A stretch of DNA of 6,225 nt from NCBI GenBank assembly GCA_017960005.1, contig JAGCZM010000092.1:1-6225 (forward strand). Direction: 5' to 3'. The position numbers were made by a program, and so were the translations under genes. This DNA comes from Eggerthellaceae bacterium (GTDB lineage: Bacteria; Actinomycetota; Coriobacteriia; Coriobacteriales; Eggerthellaceae). The notes under the pieces were generated by a model. That model had not been told where the DNA came from and made no database searches. It saw nothing but the letters and a program-made list of their open reading frames with translations. Below are positions 1 through 5,413 of the stretch, in pieces; position 1 is the stretch's first letter; every line of letters starts with the position of its first letter.

Positions 1-1316
1 CGGTCGGCCAGGTTGCGATCGAGCCTGATCTCCATGTTGCCTGTACCCTTGAACTCCTCGAAGATGACCTCATCCATCTTGGAGCCGGTATCGATCAAAG
101 CGGAAGCCAATATGGTAAGAGAGCCGCCGTTTTCTATATTTCTGGCAGCGCCCAGAAATCTCTTGGGAGGATACAGCGCCGAAGAATCCACACCGCCGGA
201 CAAAACACGGCCGGATGCGGGTTGACCCAGGTTGTAGGCGCGGGCCAAACGGGTGATGGAGTCAAGGAGGATGACGACATCGGCGCCGTTTTCCACCAAG
301 CGTTTGGCACGCTCGATGACCAGCTCGGCCACGGCGATATGGTTTTCGCAAGGCATATCGAACGTGGAGGAGATGACCTCACCGTGGATGCTTCTCTCCA
401 TGTCGGTAACTTCCTCGGGACGCTCGTCTACAAGCAGACACATAAGATGCACTTCGGGGTTGTTGGCATGGATGGCAGCCGCGATGTCTTTTAAGATGGT
501 GGTCTTGCCGGCCTTGGGCGGGGATACGATCAAACCGCGCTGTCCTTTGCCGATGGGGGCGCACAGATCGATGACACGTGCGGTGATGGTTTGTTTGCCA
601 TGCTCCATCACCAATCTCTGATCGGGATATATCGGCGTCAAATCCGCGAACTTGGGACGTACCTGGCAATCATCCAAAGCAATCCCGTTGATGGTGTAAA
701 CCTTTTGCAAGGCCGAGTATTTTTCTTTGTCATGGGGAGGACGGGTTTGACCGGCGACATAATCGCCTTTCCTCAACCCGTTTCTTCTGATGATGGGCTG
801 TGCGACATAGATATCGGTCTCCGAAGGAAGATATCCCTTGGTACGCAAGAATCCGTAACCGTCGGGCATGATGTCGAGTACGCCTGCCACATCGACAAAG
901 CCCTCGAGCATCATCAATGCCTGGAATACCCTGTCTGCCAGTTCGGCTTTCTTGAGGCCCTCGTAGTCGATGTTGAGATCGGCAGCTTTATCACGCAGAT
1001 CGGCGATTTTGAGCTCGTCTAGCATCTCGCGGGTGATGGAAGGCTCGACTTCCTTGCCTCTGTTAAAACGATCGTGTCCGTGCTTGGAGTTTTTCCCTTT
1101 ACCGTTTTGGGATGCGGGCTTGGCTGTCTCATCCGCAGGCACTTCCTGCTCTTCGACCTTGGCGCCGGTCACGACGGTACGACGACGCGAACGTCCGCGA
1201 TGCTCGCCTTCCTGCTTATCGGAGTCGGCTGCAACTACATCGGCAACTGCCGCCACGTCTTCTGCGGGTTGCACTTCTTCCAAAGGTTTCTCTTCGGTTT
1301 TCTTTTGTCTGCTCAT
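1..1316 (-). CDS. rho: Transcription termination factor Rho, 3' end cut by window edge
   Basis: Hexameric RNA-dependent ATPase and helicase that ends transcription of untranslated RNA in the cytoplasm. The 438 full codons in the window read as follows. Residues 1-93 are a low-complexity, charged extension with an arginine-rich patch at 38-47. Residues about 94-135 form the Rho N-terminal helical domain. Residues 138-210 are the cold-shock-like RNA-binding domain with DGYGFLR at 152-158. The RecA-type ATPase has Walker [10 protein letters not shown] (265-273, Lys271), DERPEE with the probable catalytic Glu298, Walker B VVILLD (347-352), the Q-loop GGVDSSAL (374-381) and TGSKMDE (410-416). The frame runs off the window just after GTGNMEI, so the arginine-finger region and C-terminus are not seen. 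The ATG start at 1316 lies in an ATGA overlap with the fsa stop. Its own Shine-Dalgarno sequence is weak (GGGAG 14 bases upstream), so translational coupling is likely. Family assignment is secure; the role of the extension is not known from sequence. Confidence 0.97.
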   Translation of the reverse strand, partial: MSRQKKTEEKPLEEVQPAEDVAAVADVVAADSDKQEGEHRGRSRRRTVVTGAKVEEQEVPADETAKPASQNGKGKNSKHGHDRFNRGKEVEPSITREMLDELKIADLRDKAADLNIDYEGLKKAELADRVFQALMMLEGFVDVAGVLDIMPDGYGFLRTKGYLPSETDIYVAQPIIRRNGLRKGDYVAGQTRPPHDKEKYSALQKVYTINGIALDDCQVRPKFADLTPIYPDQRLVMEHGKQTITARVIDLCAPIGKGQRGLIVSPPKAGKTTILKDIAAAIHANNPEVHLMCLLVDERPEEVTDMERSIHGEVISSTFDMPCENHIAVAELVIERAKRLVENGADVVILLDSITRLARAYNLGQPASGRVLSGGVDSSALYPPKRFLGAARNIENGGSLTILASALIDTGSKMDEVIFEEFKGTGNMEIRLDRNLAD

Positions 1317-1993
1317 TGGTTTTTGACTTTCTCCCAATCTTTCATAAAAGCATCCAGACCTCTGTCGGTCAGCGGATGCTCAACACATTTTTTAAGGACA
1401 TTGAACGGAACGGTGGCGATATCGGCACCCATCAAAGCTGCTTGGGTGACATGATGGCTGCTTCTCACGGATGCGGCGATGATTTCGGGTTCCTCGCCCA
1501 AACCGTTTGAGGATGCAAACTCGTAGTTCTTGACGGAGCATACCACCTGCTCGAACTGCTCCAGGCCGTCCTCTCCGATATCGTCGAATCTTCCGATGAA
1601 GGGGCTGATGTAACGGGCTCCCGAACGTGCCGCCATCAATGCCTGCGGTACGCTGAAGCACAAAGTCATGTTGACGCGGATACCTTCGGAGGCAAGGACC
1701 TTGGTTGCCGCCAAACCCTCGATCATGGTGGGGATTTTGACAACAACGTTCGGAGCGATTGCGGCAAGCTCTCTGCCTTCGGCGATGATCTCGTCACGCT
1801 TCATGCTGACGCATTCCGCCGAAACCGGACCCGAGGTTATCTCGCATATACGCGCGATATGTTTTTTGAAATCATCGACACGACCGCCGATGCGCGCGTA
1901 CAGGGAGGGATTGGTGGTTACACCGGCCAACAAACCCCAGCTTTCGACTTCCTTGATTTCATTTAAGTCCGCGGTGTCCAAAAAGAACTTCAA
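1313..1993 (-). CDS. fsa: Transaldolase-like / fructose-6-phosphate aldolase (MipB/TalC family)
   Basis: Small class I aldolase of the pentose phosphate pathway, using a Schiff-base lysine in a TIM barrel. I chose the TTG at 1991-1993. It follows a consensus Shine-Dalgarno AAGGAGG by five bases and gives the usual family start MKFFLDTA, with 226 residues against about 215-220 for the family. An ATG at 2006-2008 in the same frame would add five residues. From the TTG, key features are catalytic Asp6, GVTTNPSL (24-31), Glu60 in VSAEC, Schiff-base Lys86 in VVVKIPT, NMTLCFS (108-114), SPFIGRFDD (130-138) and AASVRSS near the phosphate-binding site. Glu60 and Phe132 replace the Gln and Tyr that mark true fructose-6-phosphate aldolase (E. 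coli FsaA Gln59, Tyr131), so I infer transaldolase activity. The TGA stop overlaps the rho ATG. fsa next to rho is a known arrangement in Gram-positive bacteria. Confidence 0.95.
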   Translation of the reverse strand: MKFFLDTADLNEIKEVESWGLLAGVTTNPSLYARIGGRVDDFKKHIARICEITSGPVSAECVSMKRDEIIAEGRELAAIAPNVVVKIPTMIEGLAATKVLASEGIRVNMTLCFSVPQALMAARSGARYISPFIGRFDDIGEDGLEQFEQVVCSVKNYEFASSNGLGEEPEIIAASVRSSHHVTQAALMGADIATVPFNVLKKCVEHPLTDRGLDAFMKDWEKVKNQ

Positions 1994-1998
1994 CTCTT

Positions 1999-2005
1999 CC
2001 TCCTT
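1999..2005 (-). promoter_or_regulatory. Strong ribosome binding site deciding the fsa start
   Basis: AAGGAGG on the minus strand matches the anti-Shine-Dalgarno core fully and sits five bases before TTG at 1991-1993. The upstream in-frame ATG at 2006-2008 has only a weak purine stretch before it. This favours the TTG, which also gives the family's normal N-terminus. Confidence 0.7.
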
Positions 2006-2079
2006 CATCGGATATCTCTTAAAAAGACCGTGATTGTCATTGAGGACACAGGCGTAAAGCTTGCAGCCTCAAACGGCAT
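2005..2079 (-). CDS. Possible 24-codon leader ORF upstream of fsa-rho
   Basis: On the minus strand an ATG at 2077-2079 is preceded by AAAGGG (2085-2090) at five bases. It opens a 24-codon frame that begins MPFEAASF and ends FLRDIR. Its TGA (2005-2007) overlaps the possible fsa ATG at 2006-2008 in an ATGA arrangement, the same junction seen at gatA/gatB and fsa/rho. The ORF also contains an inverted repeat (2040-2072). The peptide resembles nothing I know, and no run of one amino acid suggests classical attenuation. It may be a translated leader that delivers ribosomes to fsa, or a chance ORF. Short ORFs of this size are common by chance, so confidence is low. Confidence 0.25.
   Translation of the reverse strand: MPFEAASFTPVSSMTITVFLRDIR
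2040..2072 (-). repeat. Inverted repeat in the fsa-rho leader
   Basis: Perfect 6-bp arms TTGAGG and CCTCAA are separated by 21 bases. A second pairing, AGGC with GCCT (2050-2053 with 2066-2069), shares part of the same sequence and competes with the outer arms. In the transcript this could form alternative hairpins about 45 to 75 bases before the fsa start. No U-run follows, so it is not an intrinsic terminator. Confidence 0.35.
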
Positions 2080-2178
2080 ACAAGCCCTTTACTTCTTCAT
2101 GTCTCTTCGAATCAAAATTAACAATTCTTTCAAAAATTGGATTGAAATTTGGGCGATATGTCTGCCCCGAAGATCAAA

Positions 2179-2216
2179 CGCTTATGAGCGCTTAAACGAC
2201 GTGCACATATTAGCGC
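2179..2216. repeat. Nested GCGCT/AGCGC inverted repeats at the putative fsa-rho promoter
   Basis: Arms GCGCT (2188-2192) and AGCGC (2212-2216) form an inverted repeat around the expected transcription start, with the palindrome GTGCAC (2201-2206) between them. A second hairpin, CGCT-TATG-AGCG, occupies 2179-2190 and shares an arm. On the minus strand AAGCG also repeats directly at a 10-base interval, about one helical turn. This could be an operator or RNA structure; no known regulator site was recognised. Confidence 0.3.
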
Positions 2217-2235
2217 AAAGAGAAATATCCCGCAA
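2207..2235 (-). promoter_or_regulatory. Candidate sigma-70 type promoter for fsa-rho
   Basis: On the minus strand TTGCGG (2230-2235) and TAATAT (2207-2212) are separated by exactly 17 bases. They match the -35 and -10 consensus at three and four of six positions. Transcription would start near 2200 and give a leader of about 200 bases before fsa. The match is modest and was found by eye. Confidence 0.3.
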
Positions 2236-2244
2236 GAAAAAACC

Positions 2245-3786
2245 CTACATGATGACGGGTATTTCCATACCCATGCCGTCGATGAGGTTCTTCAAAAACG
2301 GATAGATGTTGGTGGCGTTTGCCGGCTTTTGCGTACGCTCATCCAGATACCGCACACGGGTGTTGGCGTTGATCTCATCTATGGTCATGTCCTTGAGGAA
2401 ACGTACCCTCACATCGGGAGAGACACGTCCCGCACCGACATCGGCACGAGAGAGCGCCGACCACTCGATGGTGGGATACCACATCAGATTCTTGATGGAC
2501 ACCTCAACCCCGTCGCGAACGAACTCGCAATAAAACACTCCTCCGAATATCGTATCGGCAATCGACCATCCTGCCACGAAATCTCCCAGACCGTATACGA
2601 CGGGTACGACTTTACCGCTTTGCCCGGTGACGAACTTGACGGGCTGTACGCAGTGAGCATGGGTGCCGATGACCAAATCGACCTCTTCATCGGCCAAAAA
2701 CTGCGCGTAATCGCGCTGTGTGTTGTTCAAAGAAGCGGTGTATTCGGTACCCCAGTGCATGGATACGACCACCAAATCGGCAACCTGCTTGGCACGCACG
2801 ATGTCATCGTGCATCTCTTCTTTGTTGAACCCGACCAGATTGTAGTTGTTGGGGAAGTTTGCCGGGGCACCGTAGGTGTTGTCGCCGTAGGTGTAGGCAA
2901 GCACCGCAAAGTTGATGCCGTTGACCTCAATCATCTGCACGGTTTGGCGTTCCTCCAAAGAAGCGTAGCTGCCGGCAACAAGCAAATCGGGATACTGCGT
3001 ATCCCAAAGCTCGATGGAGCGAAGAAGTCCGCTTATTCCCTTGTCATAGAGATGATTGCTGCAGAAGTTGACGATATTGAATCCCACATCGACCAAGCCC
3101 TGCGCGCACTCATCCGGCGAGTTGAACGTAGGCCATCCGCTCAGACGGCCGCCCGCCATGACGGTTTCTTGGTTGACATAGCGCAAATCGCATCCGCGGA
3201 TGAACTCCTGCACTTCCGAGAAAAACGGAGTGATGCTGTATTTGCCGTCCCCTATCGATCCCGAGTAAGCATCCGCCACGGTCAAGGCCATCGTGTTGTC
3301 GTTGTCCGACATGATGATGTCGCCCACCGCGCAAAGTTTTACTTTGGTTATATCGGAGGCCACGGTGCCTCTGCCGTATACGCGGTAGTTGATGCCGCCG
3401 CGGGATGTGCCGTGTACCACGCCATACTCATCCACGCTCTCCACGGCGCCGATAAGCTTGCCCGATCTCCAAAACGCACTGTCGAACACATCTCCGTCGG
3501 ATAAAGAACTTTCTTCAAAGGAAATCGGTGGGTTAAAAAACGATTCGCCTTGGTTGTTTTTGACCAAGGAAACCAATCCAAACGTCACGCCGCCGATGGC
3601 AAGCACGAGAACTGCCGTGGCGATGATATGGATCAAGAAGACGATTTTGGGAGCAAGTGCGGCGGTCGCGGGGGCTGTAGGAGCCGGTGCGGGCGGTTCA
3701 CCCAAAGCGGCACCGGGGTTTCCGCTTAGGTAGATCATCTTGTTCTTTTTGAACTTGTTTGCCACACCGAATTCCGTCATCGTCAT
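2245..3786 (-). CDS. Membrane-anchored CapA family protein (poly-gamma-glutamate synthesis type)
   Basis: 513 residues. The N-terminal tail is basic (KFKKNK, 11-16) then rich in Pro and Ala (31-46). One transmembrane helix covers about 48-75, so the rest should lie outside the cell. The CapA domain (PGA_cap, calcineurin-like fold) spans about 148-425. It shows AVGDIIMS (153-160, Asp156), NQETVMAG (205-212), CSNHLYDKG (242-250), SMHWGTEY (342-349), THAHCVQP (375-382) and YGLGDFV (398-404). CapA proteins take part in making or anchoring poly-gamma-glutamate, but many homologues occur without other cap genes. No capB or capC is seen here, so the substrate is unknown. It sits alone between translation genes and the fsa-rho pair with gaps on both sides, so it is probably its own transcription unit. 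The start is uncertain: ATGs occur at 3784-3786, 3778-3780 and 3736-3738, none with a good Shine-Dalgarno sequence. The first is used. Confidence 0.9.
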   Translation of the reverse strand: MTMTEFGVANKFKKNKMIYLSGNPGAALGEPPAPAPTAPATAALAPKIVFLIHIIATAVLVLAIGGVTFGLVSLVKNNQGESFFNPPISFEESSLSDGDVFDSAFWRSGKLIGAVESVDEYGVVHGTSRGGINYRVYGRGTVASDITKVKLCAVGDIIMSDNDNTMALTVADAYSGSIGDGKYSITPFFSEVQEFIRGCDLRYVNQETVMAGGRLSGWPTFNSPDECAQGLVDVGFNIVNFCSNHLYDKGISGLLRSIELWDTQYPDLLVAGSYASLEERQTVQMIEVNGINFAVLAYTYGDNTYGAPANFPNNYNLVGFNKEEMHDDIVRAKQVADLVVVSMHWGTEYTASLNNTQRDYAQFLADEEVDLVIGTHAHCVQPVKFVTGQSGKVVPVVYGLGDFVAGWSIADTIFGGVFYCEFVRDGVEVSIKNLMWYPTIEWSALSRADVGAGRVSPDVRVRFLKDMTIDEINANTRVRYLDERTQKPANATNIYPFLKNLIDGMGMEIPVIM

Positions 3787-3806
3787 ATATCGGACTTAAG
3801 GGTTTC

Positions 3807-3835
3807 ATTGTGCCATATACGTATATAAGCGACAA
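3807..3835 (-). promoter_or_regulatory. Candidate capA promoter with palindromic spacer
   Basis: On the minus strand TTGTCG (3830-3835) and CACAAT (3807-3812) lie 17 bases apart, each matching the -35/-10 consensus at four of six positions. The spacer contains the 12-bp perfect palindrome ATATACGTATAT (3815-3826). Arms ATTGT and ACAAT (3807-3811, 3832-3836) flank it. A palindrome between the hexamers is a typical place for a repressor site, but the regulator is unknown. The AT-rich palindrome could also supply a different -10. Confidence 0.35.
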
Positions 3836-3847
3836 TAAACCGTTGGG

Positions 3848-5413
3848 TTACTCATTTAATTTACGTGCCACAATCTCGTTGATCAGTTTGGGATTACCCG
3901 CTCCGCGCATACGTTTCATGCACTCTCCCACGAAAAATCCCATCAACTTGACATTGCCTTCTTTGTATCTTGCCGCTTCATCGGGATGCGAGGATATGAC
4001 TTCATCGACCACACCTTCGATGGCGCCGGTATCGCTTACCTGCTTCATGTTGCGCTCATCGACGATGATGCGGGGGTCTTTATCCTCCGCAACCATCGCG
4101 GCAAACACTTCTTTGCCCTGTTTGGATGAGATGGTCTCTTCCTGCAACATTTGCACCAAAGAAGAAATGCGCTCGGGACTGATTGCCGCCGGCAGATGAG
4201 ACTCGTCATCGGCAAACAGCAACGCCACTTCGTTTATGAGTATGTTGGCAACGCCTTTGGCTTGGGCCGGCGATGCTTGATATGCCATGCAGTTTTCGAA
4301 CAGCGATGAGAGACGTATATCGTTTACCAGGCTTTCGGCATCATAGGTGCTCAATGCGTAATCGTTTTTGAACCGGTTTACCTTGGCATCGGGCAACTCG
4401 GGCATCTTTGCTCTCACCGACTCGATGAACTCATCGGTCAAATCATAAGGAGCCAGATCGGGCTCGGGAAACAAACGATAATCGTCCGCGGTTTCTTTGA
4501 CGCGCATGACGATGGTGCATTTTGCCGAAGGATCCCAATGCCTGGTTTCCTGGTGGATGACACCGCCGTTTTCCAAAACCTCGGCCTGCCTGCAAATCTC
4601 GAACGCCAAACCGTCGTGCAGGTTTTTGAAGCTGTTCATGTTTTTGAGTTCGGTCTTGGTCCCAAACGTCTTCTCACCCCTGCGGCGAAGCGAGATGTTG
4701 CCGTCGCAACGAAGACTTCCCTCTTCCATCGAGCAATCGGAAATCCCGATGGCAAGATAGATGCGGCGCAGGTTTTGCATGAACGCGCGCGCTTCTTCGG
4801 GTGTACGCAGATCCGGCTCGGTCACCAGCTCGATCAAGGGCGTGCCGGCGCGGTTGTAATCCACAAGACTGTGGGTCGCACCCGATATCCTTCCCTCGTC
4901 TCCGCCGATATGTATCATCTTGCCGGCATCCTCTTCCATGTGGATGCGGGTAATGCCGACATGGGCGCAATACCCGTCTTGTGTCTTGGTGACATTGCCG
5001 CGGGTCTGTCCCGCTTCCAGATCGTCGATATCGATGCGCTCACGCGAGGCGGCACCCGTCATGTTTAAATCCAAATGGCCCCTCATGCAAAACGCGATGG
5101 GACCTTGGGTGGTTTGGAAGTTTTTGGCCATATCGGGATACATGTAGTTCTTGCGATAGAACATGGAGCGTTTCTCGATATCGCAGTTGGTCGCAAGACC
5201 GGCCAACACGATGCTTTCGATGGCGGCTTTGTTGGGTACGGGCAAAGCTCCGGGAAGGCCCAAGCATACCGGACAGGTATGGGTGTTGGGGGCTGCCCCA
5301 AACTCCAGTTTACATCCGCAAAACATCTTGGTGGTAAGCGTGGTCAGCTCGGCATGGATCTCCAAACCGATGACGGCTTCCCATGTCCGCAATACCTCTT
5401 CGAGGGATTTCAT
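3848..5413 (-). CDS. gatB: Asp/Glu-tRNA amidotransferase subunit B
   Basis: GatB binds misacylated Glu-tRNA(Gln) or Asp-tRNA(Asn), activates the side chain with ATP, and uses ammonia from GatA to form the amide. At 521 residues it is somewhat longer than the S. aureus enzyme (about 475). Motifs in order are VIGLEIHAEL (14-23), a four-cysteine probable zinc site (Cys32, Cys34, Cys47, Cys50), RKNYMYPD (87-94), HMEEDAGK (158-165), DYNRAGTPL with ELVTEPD (185-201), MEEGSLRCDGNISLR (229-243) and TELKNMNSFKN (254-264). The C-terminal helical and YqeY-like tail from about 370 includes VANILINEV and the final KLINEIVARKL. An extra stretch of about 25-30 residues lies near 117-150, before HMEEDAGK. 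The ATG overlaps the gatA TGA as ATGA. GGTGAT (5419-5424) is a good Shine-Dalgarno match five bases upstream. It ends in TAA 61 bases before capA. Confidence 0.98.
   Translation of the reverse strand: MKSLEEVLRTWEAVIGLEIHAELTTLTTKMFCGCKLEFGAAPNTHTCPVCLGLPGALPVPNKAAIESIVLAGLATNCDIEKRSMFYRKNYMYPDMAKNFQTTQGPIAFCMRGHLDLNMTGAASRERIDIDDLEAGQTRGNVTKTQDGYCAHVGITRIHMEEDAGKMIHIGGDEGRISGATHSLVDYNRAGTPLIELVTEPDLRTPEEARAFMQNLRRIYLAIGISDCSMEEGSLRCDGNISLRRRGEKTFGTKTELKNMNSFKNLHDGLAFEICRQAEVLENGGVIHQETRHWDPSAKCTIVMRVKETADDYRLFPEPDLAPYDLTDEFIESVRAKMPELPDAKVNRFKNDYALSTYDAESLVNDIRLSSLFENCMAYQASPAQAKGVANILINEVALLFADDESHLPAAISPERISSLVQMLQEETISSKQGKEVFAAMVAEDKDPRIIVDERNMKQVSDTGAIEGVVDEVISSHPDEAARYKEGNVKLMGFFVGECMKRMRGAGNPKLINEIVARKLNE

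Larger units (their letters stand above)
2080..2244 (-). other. Non-coding part of the capA-fsa intergenic region
   Basis: No convincing gene lies here. The stretch is more AT-rich than the genes around it, especially 2110-2155, where short imperfect repeats occur (CAATT and AATTG at 2122-2126 and 2135-2139). GGGC and GCCC arms near 2151-2168 could form a small hairpin. Towards capA it contains a promoter-like pair of hexamers and several copies of AAGCG/CGCTT, described separately. It probably carries the control region for fsa-rho, since capA ends at 2245 and a fresh promoter would be expected in a gap this size. Confidence 0.5.

Noticed and set aside
591..1022. Plus-strand open frame of 143 codons opposite rho
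   Set aside because: It is antisense to the conserved rho coding sequence and has no domain of its own.
2089..2100. Three-codon ORF ATG-AAG-AAG-TAA on the minus strand
   Set aside because: Too short to distinguish from chance and has no clear ribosome site.
2236..2261. Intrinsic terminator at the end of capA (ACCC/GGGT followed by a run of T on the minus strand)
   Set aside because: The T-run is good, but the stem is only four base pairs with a mismatched 11-base loop and overlaps the stop codon. Too weak to call.
2030..2305. Plus-strand open frame of 91 codons spanning the fsa-capA gap
   Set aside because: GTG start without a ribosome site, runs into the antisense of capA, and no recognisable protein character.
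2329..3504. Long plus-strand open frame of 391 codons antisense to capA
   Set aside because: It lies wholly within the capA gene, whose protein shows many conserved motifs in order. The antisense translation has no recognisable domain and is explained by the codon use of the real gene.
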